The notes beneath the pieces were generated by a model that was not told the DNA's origin, did no database searches, and saw only the letters and a list, made by a program, of their open reading frames with translations. Position numbers and translations under genes: made by a program. 64,000 bases of DNA from Paraphoma chrysanthemicola (Eukaryota; Ascomycota; Dothideomycetes; Pleosporales; Phaeosphaeriaceae): NCBI GenBank assembly GCA_020744225.1, contig JAGMWG010000005.1:1426001-1490000 (forward strand), read 5' to 3'. This document shows, piece after piece, positions 44,452 through 54,096 of the stretch (position 1 is its first letter; every line of letters starts with the position of its first letter).

Positions 44452-46168
44452 GTATGTACCGGAATATGAGGATGGTACTCTGAAAAGGCAAGTAAAGATA
44501 AATCAAATGCCCTGGCTATGAAATGCGCTTGATCAATATATCTAAAGGTGTTGTGTATTGCGCCGGGTCCAACACTCTGGAGCATACCTGAGGTCTGGAG
44601 CATACCTGAGGGGTGGTTGCTACAAATGATTCTTCTTTATTCTTCCTCACTCGTTACGTAGATTTCCAAAGACTGTCGGGGACGGCCCCAGTACAAATTC
44701 GAGATCCATATGCATCCTCTTGCGGTGACGACGTAGGGTTTCTTTGCTGATACCCTTGCACAAGCTTGCAAAGACAATGTAACGCGCGGGATCTCTAATA
44801 TCACTGTTATGGATTGGAACCTCATGTTGATGAAGAGCAGACAGTAAATCGAATGGTGGTGTTCCGAAAATTGAGTGGAGAGCAGGCTGCGCCGGAAAGG
44901 GTTAAGCGGATTTGTCTGTTGGAAGACACCTTCCTGACTGTCTCTCTTCCGCACCTCATCATCTTACGTCTCCGTTTACTTCATGCCGCGGAAAATGCAT
45001 ATCGGCGCATCGCGTAGCACTATAGAAGAGCTTCATTCCAAGGTAACGCGCTTCCTGTGATCCGAAGCAAGTAGGCAACACGCGGCACACCTGCACCCAG
45101 GCGCGACTAGATGTGAAGTTGCTCCGTGTAAGGTGCTATCTTTGAGGCCATGGCGAAGAGCTATAGCCGATCGTAACCTCGATCGGCTCAAGGCATGTTA
45201 CCTATAGCCACGCGAATACTGCGCGTGCAGTCCAGTGTCTCGGGTCGACGTTGCGGAATACAGCACGCGCGACCGTTACGCGTGTCTTGTGCAGCCTGCC
45301 CTGGGTGTGACCATCAGCATGAGACGAACACAGAAATGCGGGGTCGGACTTCGAACCCATGAGGAGCAATGCATCCGACTCTGGTTGACGACCATTTCAG
45401 AGACTCAGCATTATTTATGTACTTCACTCTTGCATCGTTATTCGTACTGGAAAATGGGATGTGGCGCTGCTGGTGGCGTTGCTCATGAACGAAGCCCGGT
45501 GCTCTACGAACGCTTTGTTGCGCACCGGCGACTACTAGCAGTCAGACTTTTCAAGCCTGCAAACCCTAATACTGAACTGCTCTAGACAATGAAATGAACA
45601 GTTCATCTACAACAGTCGCCTCGGACCCTACTCAAGATCCGCGGAAGCGAAGCTTAGTTTGATGACCCAGCCAGGGTCTTCCACCACTCATCGACTGGCA
45701 TCCATACTTCGACAACAACGTTCGATCGTGCAGACTACTCAAGCTAACCGACGCTAAGGCTAGCACAGGAGACACCAAGCTCTTTGAGTTCCATCAGGCG
45801 CCAATTTCACGATGGCCACCTGTGTGGGCTGAAATGCCCGTCTCGGCTCATGTCCCGCTACGCCTTGAGCCCTTTATTCCCGCCTTCACTAGGTCTGGAC
45901 CACGTTGTAACATGACAAGGCGATGGTGCTCAATTTGGAGTGAGCATCCAATGGAAGTTATTCATCTGTAGTCTAGCAGAAGGTCACATCTCACATGCTT
46001 GTTGGCCACGCAGATTCAGCTTTGAAACGGAGACTACCCAAGATCCACCTTGACAAGGGGCTTAACAAGCATGCGTGGCACGTATGATGAGTATAAGAGT
46101 AAGTTGTGCGGGTGCAAAATATAGGTCCGGTGCGACCATACTACTGAACCGTTTTACTTCTTGTAATC
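44452..46168. other. Gene-poor stretch with tandem duplication
   Basis: No credible gene in 1.7 kb. A perfect 18-bp tandem duplication lies at 44576-44611. A tRNA T-arm-like GTTCGAA occurs on the minus strand near 45350 but no cloverleaf could be built. A TATAAG sequence at 46092-46097 is about 77 nt before the GH16 start. Confidence 0.5.
44576..44611. repeat. Perfect 18-bp tandem duplication
   Basis: TCTGGAGCATACCTGAGG occurs twice without a gap (44576-44593, 44594-44611), about 125 nt after the broken secreted-protein gene. Perfect identity implies a recent slip or conserved use. Confidence 0.9.
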
Positions 46169-47485
46169 ATGTCTCTCAAGACTATTGTTATTTCTCTTTC
46201 ACTCCTTTGGTGCTCTTCAGTCGCTCTCCCAGCAGGCCCTGGGTACTGGCCAAACGGCACCGCCGCGCCCGTCACCACTTCAGATGTACATACTTCAGCA
46301 GCATATAACCTTATCGACACGTATGACGCAAATAACTGGCTCAGCAAGTTCAACGTGCAGGCAGTATGTGGCTCATTTCCTGGACTCAAGATGAAGACTA
46401 ACTCTGGTGTAGATCCCAGACCCAACTCGTGCGTCAACGGAAGGCAGATTTCTTTCCATAATGCTAATGTGTCATGCGAAGATGGCTTCGTCGAATACGT
46501 GAACAGCCAACAGGCTCAACAGCTCGGGCTGCTCAAAACGCAGAACAACCAAGTCTACATGGGCGTCGATACAACATCTGTACTGAATCCCAACGGACCA
46601 GGACGAAAGAGTGTCCGACTCCAAAGCAAAGCCGCCTACAATCGCGCACTAGTCATCGCAGACTTCGCTCATGTGCCAGGTAGTAGCTGTGGCTCGTGGC
46701 CAGCATAGTGAGCAGTATCTGTTTTTCTTTTCGTCTACTTTGCTCACAGCACGACAGCTGGATGGTTGGCCCCAACTGGCCGAACCAAGGTGAACTTGGT
46801 ACGTCTCTCCCTTCTCCTGCACTACTACTCAAACTCTTACACGCTGCAGACATCTACGAAGGCGTCCACCTAAACACCTACAACCAGATCACCCTACACA
46901 CCTCCCCAGGCTGCGTTCCCAGCATCGGCTCCGGCGGCGAGACAGGCAACCGCCTCGGCAACGTCGACTGCGGCGCGGGCGGTGGCTACAACGGATGCGG
47001 CGTCATGTCGAATCAGCCGACCTCGTACGGCACCGCGTTCAACGCGAACGGCGGCGGCGTATATGCCAGCCTGTGGACAAGCTCCGGTATCAAGGTGTGG
47101 TACTTTGCTAGTCGCGATGTTCCAGCGAACATTCGGAGCAACAATCCTGACCCGAGCACTTGGGGTACACCGGCTGCGAACTTTGGTGGATGCGACTTTG
47201 ATGCCAAGTTCAGGGATATGAGCATTGTGAGTATCGCCACCGGCGGAGATGGAGGTGTGCTAATGAAATACTAGATCTTCGACATCACATTCTGCGGTGA
47301 TTGGGCTGGTGGTGTTTGGGGCTCGACGACCTGTGCGCAGATCAACCCAAGCTGTAACGCGTATGTTGCATCGCAGCCGCAGTCCTTTGTTGACGTGAGT
47401 ATTAAGAAACATGTCGGAGTGAGCACCTGCTGACTTGGAATAGAGCTATTGGCTGGTCAATTCGATCAAGGTGTACAGCGTGTAA
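46169..47485 (+). CDS. GH16 endo-1,3(4)-beta-glucanase, secreted
   Basis: Five exons (46169-46707, 46758-46798, 46850-47226, 47275-47394, 47444-47485) join to 372 aa. GH16 enzymes hydrolyse beta-1,3(4)-glucans, either for nutrition or for wall remodelling. A signal peptide (1 to about 19, ending SSVAL) precedes the catalytic domain. Motifs: YDANNWLSKFNVQ, VRLQSKAAYNRALVIADFAH, CGSWPAYWMVGPNWPNQGE, then the catalytic ELDIYE, assembled from exons 2 and 3 (nucleophile Glu192, Asp194, acid/base Glu197). Further typical parts are NQITLHTSPGC, VMSNQPTSYG, GVYASLWTSSGIKVWYF and ITFCGDWAGGVW. Exon 2 is only 41 nt and exon 5 codes 13 residues. No GPI signal or binding module is visible, so it is probably freely secreted. 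Confidence 0.93.
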
Positions 47486-47691
47486 GGTTGTGACACTAGC
47501 ATCGCCGACTCGTGCTTCACTTTATCTGCGTTATATATTCTCTCTTCTTGTCGATATATTTCCCTCTTCTTTTTCAAATTGGAATCATAACAACAAGGAT
47601 ATCGCACTATACCCACTGTCGCTGACCAGGTTCATACTTCTCTTATGTCTATATGTCTATTCTTGTAAAATAGATACACTTCTCAAATCAT

Positions 47692-49173
47692 TTACACTGA
47701 CTCAATAGCCGTGCGCAATGCCTCCATCTCACCCTTCTGCCACTCGGTCACTTTCCCTTGCCACTTCTCGCCCTTGCCGCCGCCCTTTGCTTGACTCACA
47801 ATCTCCTTGACCTTCGCAGCCATACTTTCTACTAGATCCGGCTTGCCGGTAATTACGATGGATCCAGTCGTCTTTGCCTCACCTGAGCACAACACGACCA
47901 CGCCTCGCTCCTTAAGCACATCTTTTATCTCAAATACCACCAGATTGATGAAGTCCAAACCATCCGTGGCGCGGTACGAAAACACACGGTCGCCTTCATG
48001 CAATACTGCCTTGATCCTCTCGCCTTCGAGCTTCGCAATCTCAGCCAACATCTTCTTCTCCCTCTTTCTTCCCTCAGAGACCTGCTCTCCCAACCTCTGC
48101 ACACCGGCCGCCACATCTGCTGGCGCAGCACTTGAGCTCATCGACACCGCAATCGCGCGCAAGCCATTAATCGACTCCGTTGCCATCTTGATCGCCCGGT
48201 CCCCTGCCGTGAAGTAAAGTCTACAATTCGTGCCCCGGACCGAAGCTGTGTGATGCAGCAGTATAACGCCGATATGCGACGTCTGCTTCAAATGCGTACC
48301 ACAGCACGCATTGTAGTCCAGATTACCGATCTTGATGAATCTGACTACGCCTTTGTCGCGATCATAGTCCTCGGGTAAGCTATCACTACCTTTGCCTTCG
48401 GGAGTTTCGACGGTGATGGCCACGTTCTCGCGAATCGCTTGATTGCATTCTTGCTGAATAGTCCGAATCTCCTCATCGGAAGGCTTTCGAGGCAACTCGA
48501 CGTAATTCATCTCGCCTGGTGTGCCCATGCTCCAGCCCAGGGTTGGGAGGTCCATCCCGTCCATGATGGCGGAAAGGAGATGCTGGCCGGTGTGCTGCTG
48601 CATGTGGTCCCATCGGCGGGTGAAGTCGACGTCTTGGCGGACTTTGGTACCTGGTTCTAAGGGCGTAGGGGAGAAATGAATGCAGCGAAGACCATGACGC
48701 TGGATGCTTGCAATCGGAATCGGTTCTGGGGACTCGCTGCTGAGCGGGGTTAAAGTGCCTTGGTCTGTAGGTTGGCCGCCGCCCTCTGGAAATAGGACCG
48801 AGTCCGCGAGCTCGATAAGATAAGTTTTAGAGTCTACGATCTGGTTGAATTTGGTCGGATCCGTGGATTTCTTCGTCTTGGTCTTCCCATTTTGCTGCGG
48901 TGCCTTCGGTGGCGAGTATTCTTCGCAAGATACCACTTCTGTCTCAAAGCTACGAAGATAGGAGTCTTTCTGGCATCTCAGAGCACCTACGATGCTTGGG
49001 ATGGGACCAGCAACAGCCATTGTGGTGAGGTTGGCGGTGAAAGGATAGCGAATGGAAGGAGATCGAGTGCGGTGAAGGGAAAATATATGACTGGCCGATA
49101 AGACTGAAGTACTCTGCTGAGAAGGGAAGCTACGAGAAGTGTAACATTTAGTCAGCGCATGGACTACATTCAT
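47692..49173 (-). CDS. Alanyl-tRNA editing protein AlaX (AARSD1-like)
   Basis: Single exon, 493 aa from the first ATG, 442 aa from the second (49020). AlaX removes Ser or Gly wrongly attached to tRNA-Ala. From the second ATG: an N-terminal domain with LFPEGGGQPTDQG, then the editing core with zinc ligands in HTGQH (His194, His198) and CCGTH (Cys290, His294), together the HxxxH...CxxxH site of AlaRS editing domains. A C-terminal part (GLDFINLVVFEIKDVL, GSIVITGKPD) resembles the AlaRS C-Ala domain, so this is the long AlaX-L/AARSD1 form. The 51-residue extension from the first ATG has no Asp or Glu and several Arg, Ser and Thr, as a mitochondrial signal would; one gene may serve both compartments. 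Confidence 0.9.
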   Translation of the reverse strand: MNVVHALTKCYTSRSFPSQQSTSVLSASHIFSLHRTRSPSIRYPFTANLTTMAVAGPIPSIVGALRCQKDSYLRSFETEVVSCEEYSPPKAPQQNGKTKTKKSTDPTKFNQIVDSKTYLIELADSVLFPEGGGQPTDQGTLTPLSSESPEPIPIASIQRHGLRCIHFSPTPLEPGTKVRQDVDFTRRWDHMQQHTGQHLLSAIMDGMDLPTLGWSMGTPGEMNYVELPRKPSDEEIRTIQQECNQAIRENVAITVETPEGKGSDSLPEDYDRDKGVVRFIKIGNLDYNACCGTHLKQTSHIGVILLHHTASVRGTNCRLYFTAGDRAIKMATESINGLRAIAVSMSSSAAPADVAAGVQRLGEQVSEGRKREKKMLAEIAKLEGERIKAVLHEGDRVFSYRATDGLDFINLVVFEIKDVLKERGVVVLCSGEAKTTGSIVITGKPDLVESMAAKVKEIVSQAKGGGKGEKWQGKVTEWQKGEMEALRTAIESV

Positions 49174-49556
49174 CGAAGATCGCAGAGTTCAATATGCCCA
49201 TGAGTCTAACTCTGGCTTCTGATAGGTGGCGGAACGTTCAGAAAAGGGCGTGGAAGGGCTTCAAATCGGTGGTGGAAGCGGAAGTGGCAAGTTTAGCCGC
49301 GATCGGTCATCGTGCGTTCCTTGACGTTTCCTTCCCTTCTTCATCGTCTCTTAGTATCTCCATGCACAGAAACGGCGATTGTCAATTATGCTCTCGCTCT
49401 GCATCAACACTTCCAGACGATGTTCTTGCCTGCCACAAGAAACCATCTTCCATACTCTAAATACCATGACGTAGTCAATGCCATTCGCGCCGAAGCGCAT
49501 GCTGCAATTCTTCGAGACTAACATGAGAGCAACTTACTTTGAACATCCAGAGCGCA
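49174..49556. other. Divergent intergenic region
   Basis: 383 nt between the minus-strand AlaX gene and the plus-strand NIF3-like gene. Plus frames at 49194-49521 could in principle hold an upstream exon of the latter, but I could not join them convincingly. Confidence 0.4.
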
Positions 49557-50441
49557 ATGCAGAGAGTGCGGAAGCCAACTCACGCGACTGTCACTCGCTT
49601 CATCGCTTCCATCCTACCTGTAAAGGAAAATGACGTTGCGCAACTCTACCATGTCCCACGAAACCCACGATACGATGCAGAGACCGCCGTAGTCGACCGA
49701 ATAGTACTCAGCGTCACTGCGACACCTGGCGTGTACTCTTTCATCGGCTATACGCCTGACGAGGCGGGCCCCGATGCCTCAGCTATGCGTCCAGCATTTC
49801 GGCCCCGGCCACCACGAACGCTATGCTTCCTCCATCGACCCTTCGACCTCGATCGCCGACGCGTGCGAAGAGGCACACTTGTACTGTCAAGTCATACCTC
49901 ATTCGACGAAGTGCTCACGGTTGGGTGGAATACAGTGCTTGCAGAGCGCCTAGGCTTGGACGTACAGAGCAGCGCTCGTGTGCAGGGCTACAAGGGCGAC
50001 GCGGAGAGGAGGATAGGGATCGTGGGACCGGTCTCCGTGATGCGTAACCTACTCCTTCGACGCATCCAGGAAGAGTTTGGTGAGGTTGAGCTCGCCCATG
50101 ACGGTCTGTCGGACGAGATACGCACCGTAGCCATCATGAATGCGTTCAATGAGGCCGAAGTGCATCGCGTGCTGGAGACCGCCATACAATGTGGCTGGGC
50201 GGATGCAAATAGTGATGCGCCTGGGAAACACATCTTGTACCTCACCGGGCAACCGCGGGCTGCTGGGTTAGAAGCTGCGAAGGCGCTGGGACTGCATGTG
50301 GCATGTGTCGGCCATCGTCCGGCGGAAGATTGGGGCATTCGATATCTTGCGAGCCGACTGCGAACAGCATTTCCCAATGTGTCAATCGAAGAGGTGTACG
50401 AGGCCGAGGAACCGAGAATTATGGCGCAAAAGGACGTGTAA
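49557..50441 (+). CDS. NIF3/DUF34-like protein
   Basis: Single exon as called, 294 aa. NIF3 family members are conserved metal-binding proteins of unclear activity, often mislabelled GTP cyclohydrolase type 2. The N-terminal part has RIVLSVTATPGVYSFIGYTP and TLCFLHRPFDLDRR, comparable to the family's first metal-binding H-H-P region. SSHTSFDEVLTVGWN corresponds to the family's second metal-binding strand and helix. The C-terminus carries HILYLTGQPRAAGLEAAKA and ACVGHRPAEDWGIRYLA, the second metal His region in which GH is followed by Glu. The ORF opens with TTG, so the ATG at 49557 is used; an upstream exon cannot be excluded. Similarity is by motif order only, so the call is moderate. It lies 201 nt before the RING-chromo gene on the same strand. 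Confidence 0.62.
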   Translation: MQRVRKPTHATVTRFIASILPVKENDVAQLYHVPRNPRYDAETAVVDRIVLSVTATPGVYSFIGYTPDEAGPDASAMRPAFRPRPPRTLCFLHRPFDLDRRRVRRGTLVLSSHTSFDEVLTVGWNTVLAERLGLDVQSSARVQGYKGDAERRIGIVGPVSVMRNLLLRRIQEEFGEVELAHDGLSDEIRTVAIMNAFNEAEVHRVLETAIQCGWADANSDAPGKHILYLTGQPRAAGLEAAKALGLHVACVGHRPAEDWGIRYLASRLRTAFPNVSIEEVYEAEEPRIMAQKDV

Positions 50442-50642
50442 ACAATGGATGGTCGTTCCTGCCTCGCTGCAGCCCACACGGGTGAAGGCGAGGAAGTCGC
50501 GGTGATGCCAACTCCAGCGACTGCGTATTCACAATCTCACTTCGCCTTTACTCTGTATCATTTATTCTCCACCGACATCGCTCGACCTTTTCAACTTTTT
50601 GCTTTGGCCTTGATCTCCTCTCGCATCTTGTTCTTGGCCACC

Positions 50643-51701
50643 ATGCCCTTTCCCTACTTCGAAAACATCAGCACCGACTTCACGGGCACATGGTCCTCTT
50701 CAAGGAAGCGTAAGGCCCCGGCTATCGAACCCGAGACATCCACGATCGTTACCAAGCGCAAAGCGAATGCAGCGCCGTGTCCCCACAGTATGAGTGTCGT
50801 CCGGTCGTCAAGACAGCTTGCAGCCGAAAAGAAGCAGTGTCCGATATGCCTGGAAGACTACTTCAGCTCGTCCGATGATCGCCAGAAAGCCACACCGGTC
50901 AAGATGGGTTGTGAGCACATGTTCTGCCGGGAGTGCATCGAGACGCATCTGTCTTCGAGCATCGCGTGCCCGCTACCCTGGTGCGAGGCACGATTACCTT
51001 TACAGCCAGACACTTGCAACCTCTGTGCAGCATGGAAGCGCGATCAAGATGCGGCTGGGTCATTGATAGTGACAGTGCGTGCCGCTGAAATGCTTGCAAG
51101 CATTAAGGATGCCCTCAAGCAACTCGCTCTTGAAGACGATTTCTACGAACTACCCAGTGCCACCATGAAGAAGGTACTCGCTCACGTTCGCACCACACTG
51201 AAGCGCTACGAATGGCAATTCCATGCCGGCATCGACCTCGCCGAGCTGCTCGACCCGTTTCTTCTCGCCATCGATGTCGAAGCCGCACGCAAACACTACG
51301 GTCCGAAACTCAGTGCGCCAGCCCCCAATAGCACACACTTTCCTCCCCGAGAATACGATTCCGACGACTACCCACCAGGCCAGGAGCCGTGGATCGCTGC
51401 ATTCTTAAGACAGTGGGCTTTGGACTACGAGAAGGAGAATGGCGAGGTGAAGGAGGGCTGGGGAGATTGGGCGAAGAATCCGGAGCAGGATACTTGGGAG
51501 TGGCCGTATAAGCGTATTGTTACTCACAAGACGAATGCAGATGGACGTTTGGAGTATCTGGTGAAGTGGGTAGGGCAGCGACATCTTCCTTCTTGGGTGC
51601 AGGCTGATCAGATTCACGCTGCTGCGAGGTTGGTATACGACAGGGACCATGGCCTAGGCGGCGGTGAAGATCAAGGTGGAAGGAAGAGGAGGCGAAGGTG
51701 A
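50643..51701 (+). CDS. RING-finger plus chromodomain-like protein
   Basis: Single exon, 352 aa. The ATG was chosen for its CCACCATG context; the frame is open further upstream. The N-terminus has nuclear-signal-like clusters (RKRKAP, TKRKAN). The RING-type zinc site spans about residues 66-114: CPIC, then CEHMFCREC (with Cys90, His92, Cys95, Cys98) and CPLPWC, whose last pair is spaced four rather than the usual two. CNLC follows. A helical middle (about 140-220) leads to a chromodomain-like block at about 285-330: WEWPYKRIVTHK, LEYLVKWVG and PSWVQADQI. The tail ends RKRRRR. RING proteins are usually ubiquitin ligases, and chromodomains bind methylated histone tails. A chromatin-directed E3 ligase is thus a reasonable inference, but both domains are somewhat atypical. 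Confidence 0.8.
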   Translation: MPFPYFENISTDFTGTWSSSRKRKAPAIEPETSTIVTKRKANAAPCPHSMSVVRSSRQLAAEKKQCPICLEDYFSSSDDRQKATPVKMGCEHMFCRECIETHLSSSIACPLPWCEARLPLQPDTCNLCAAWKRDQDAAGSLIVTVRAAEMLASIKDALKQLALEDDFYELPSATMKKVLAHVRTTLKRYEWQFHAGIDLAELLDPFLLAIDVEAARKHYGPKLSAPAPNSTHFPPREYDSDDYPPGQEPWIAAFLRQWALDYEKENGEVKEGWGDWAKNPEQDTWEWPYKRIVTHKTNADGRLEYLVKWVGQRHLPSWVQADQIHAAARLVYDRDHGLGGGEDQGGRKRRRR

Positions 51702-51806
51702 GGACCATCCTTTTGGGCGTAGAATGCTGTGCTTTCGATATATCGAGTAGCTTCATACTATCATCATCACAATATTACATCTACTCATTAATTACAACCC
51801 CCTATC

Positions 51807-53486
51807 TCAAACATGCCTCCTCCTCGCCCACTCGATCAGATACTCCCTACCTTCCAATCTCCACGTATCTTCCTCGACATAGCTGCCATTATATCCCCTC
51901 CCCTCCGCCTGCAGCACCAAATCCAGCCCATTCGCACTCGCATTATACAGCGGCCAACTCGCCTTGCCCTTCGCATCCGGCGCCCCGCCCGCAATGAAGT
52001 TGATCCATCGCGCACTCAGTTCGTCGCTCAACGCTTTATACTCTGGCCACGGCCCATAAAACGACGGATTCGCAAACACAAACGCGACCTCGCTGAAATG
52101 ACTGACGCCCTTGTATGCAGGCGCATTCCCGCCCTCTATCGCAATGGGGTTGTTTTGCCACGGCTTGGTGTTGAAGCGGTAAATGTACGTAGGCGAGAAC
52201 TTGGAGTACCAGCGTGCATCATCCAGGCGGGTTGCGTGGTAAAAGACGTCACCGAGGATGGCTGCGACGCGCTTGTACTGGAATCCTTGCTCGGCGAAGC
52301 GTTCGGTGCCGGTGTTGAGCGGAATGCCTTGTGTGGGATCGTCGGGGTACAGGTCGAGGATCTTATCAACGACGGTTTCGGGGTAGCCAAAACCCGTGCT
52401 GCCGTTCAAGTAGGCGTAGAGTTGTTGCGTGGTGTTGATAACACCGCCGGCAGGTGCGTTGTCGGTGCCTTCGTCGCTATTTGTACCGTAGAGATGGGGA
52501 ATGTGCGCGAAACGGCCTGAGTGCAGCAGCTCAGTGGGATACGCGGGAATAACGTCGCCGTCGACGACGGGATACCAGCCTGGTCCTTGACTTGGGGCCG
52601 CGAGCAGCGGGAGCAGGTCGGAGTATGGGACAGTGCGGAGACACTGAAGTGTGTCGGCCTCTTTGGAGCAGTTGGCCTTGTCGACGATGTTGTCATAGAT
52701 GGGCTGGTACCAATCGCTGCCATTGTACCATGCCGTAGCAGCAGATCCGGATTCCTGAATAGTGCGATGGAAAAGACCATCTGTGCGACCACCGTAAGTC
52801 ATCAGAAGCTGGCCAACTGCAAAAGAGCCAGCAGACTCGCCCCAGATGGTCACAGAGTCCTTGTCGCCGCCAAAGAAGCCGATGTTTTCGGAAATCCATG
52901 CTAGACCTTGGCGCATGTCGCGGAGCGCATTGTTGGTGTTTCCAGTGCCTTGAATCTCGCGCGAGTACAGCATGCCCCAACCTCCCTTACGATAGTTGAT
53001 AGAGGTTGCGATGATAGGATTGCCAATCTCAACAGATCGCTGGACAATGTAGGTCAAGTTGTAATTGGATAGACTGCTGCTGCCCACTTGATACGAACCT
53101 CCATGAATCCATACCGCGACCGGGAGCTTCTTGTATGCATCTTCTGAGAGTCCAGCAGGGCGAATGATGTTGATGCTCAAGCAGTCTTCGCTGATGGCAT
53201 CACCAGTGAGCTGCGGATCAGGACACGAAGGACCGTATGTCTTAGCAGCACGCGTACCATTCCAGGTGGTGTTCAATGCCTGGGGAGGTCGAAAGCGGTT
53301 CTCGTTGGCTGTCGATTGCGCAAATGGGATCCCAAGGAAGACATCCTGTTTGAACGAAGGTAAATAAGCACCCTCGTAGGTGCCATTGAGGACCTTGACC
53401 GAGGGCTCGGTAGCGGTTGCTATCACAGCAAATCCAGAGAGGTATGCTAGCGCACTCAACATCCAAGCTCTTACGGCAACACCCAT
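51807..53486 (-). CDS. Secreted type-B carboxylesterase
   Basis: Single exon, 559 aa, from the ATG at 53486, which opens a signal peptide (hydrophobic MLSALAYLSGFAVIATA); the upstream open frame has no such feature. The enzyme hydrolyses esters outside the cell. Family landmarks: GIPFAQ near the N-terminus, SEDCLSINIIRP with the disulphide Cys, VWIHGGSYQVGSS (oxyanion hole), GESAG with the nucleophile Ser, SDEGTD with the acid Glu, and GVSHFSEVAFVF with the base His. About ten N-glycosylation sequons fit a secreted protein. Length is normal for the fungal lipase/esterase branch. Its 3' end converges with the RING-chromo gene (105 nt between stops). Substrate unknown. Confidence 0.92.
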   Translation of the reverse strand: MGVAVRAWMLSALAYLSGFAVIATATEPSVKVLNGTYEGAYLPSFKQDVFLGIPFAQSTANENRFRPPQALNTTWNGTRAAKTYGPSCPDPQLTGDAISEDCLSINIIRPAGLSEDAYKKLPVAVWIHGGSYQVGSSSLSNYNLTYIVQRSVEIGNPIIATSINYRKGGWGMLYSREIQGTGNTNNALRDMRQGLAWISENIGFFGGDKDSVTIWGESAGSFAVGQLLMTYGGRTDGLFHRTIQESGSAATAWYNGSDWYQPIYDNIVDKANCSKEADTLQCLRTVPYSDLLPLLAAPSQGPGWYPVVDGDVIPAYPTELLHSGRFAHIPHLYGTNSDEGTDNAPAGGVINTTQQLYAYLNGSTGFGYPETVVDKILDLYPDDPTQGIPLNTGTERFAEQGFQYKRVAAILGDVFYHATRLDDARWYSKFSPTYIYRFNTKPWQNNPIAIEGGNAPAYKGVSHFSEVAFVFANPSFYGPWPEYKALSDELSARWINFIAGGAPDAKGKASWPLYNASANGLDLVLQAEGRGYNGSYVEEDTWRLEGREYLIEWARRRHV

Positions 53487-54096
53487 TGCTGCAGATGACG
53501 AGCTGTTGACCCGTCTGAAGAGATTCGCGATGTCAAAGTCAGCCGCGGATATTGGCGCGTCTTGTATCTGCCAGGTCCAGCGACCTAGTGGCAACACGTC
53601 CCACCCCGGCAGCCGGTACGAAGTCCATGCTGCCAGGCGAGCCGCAGTCTGCACCGTAACGTTTGCGCGTTCCCGGCACGCCGGCGGATGAGTCCCTGCT
53701 GATCGGCAAGCTTGCATGAATTTGCGAGGTTTGGCGGGAATTTACACCAGATACGGCAGGTACGTTGCGGCTCGGCTAAATGTCCGGCGACTTGACTGCG
53801 AAATAAGCACGCGCGATCACGCTATTGCCGGCCGAGGTCTATGAGTCGAGGTTCAAGAGCGGGATACAAAGTTGGAGAATAATTGCAATGAGGTGCGAAG
53901 TTTCTGCTCTTTCTGTTGAATAAGGATGTCATTAGATTCATGAAACTTTTACGCCAAGTGGCACTGCATTTACCTCAGCATTCAAAACTTATTCACGAAC
54001 TATGCTAGAACATATATCCAACGCCACATGAAGAAAAGATCGGGTATCATCTGGAAATGGGAGCGCTATGATAGGGAAGAACAACCAAGTCGAGCA
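53487..54096. other. Intergenic region between two minus-strand genes
   Basis: Carries the carboxylesterase promoter. The open frame extending from 53486 to 53717 is not taken as coding because it lacks a targeting signal and ends in a plausible leader. Otherwise nothing seen. Confidence 0.4.

Noticed and set aside
45330..45400. tRNA-like GGGTTCGAA on the minus strand
   Set aside because: No matching acceptor, D or anticodon stems could be paired around it.
53487..53717. 77-codon N-terminal extension of the carboxylesterase
   Set aside because: Would bury the signal peptide inside the protein; the ATG at 53486 gives a normal secreted enzyme.
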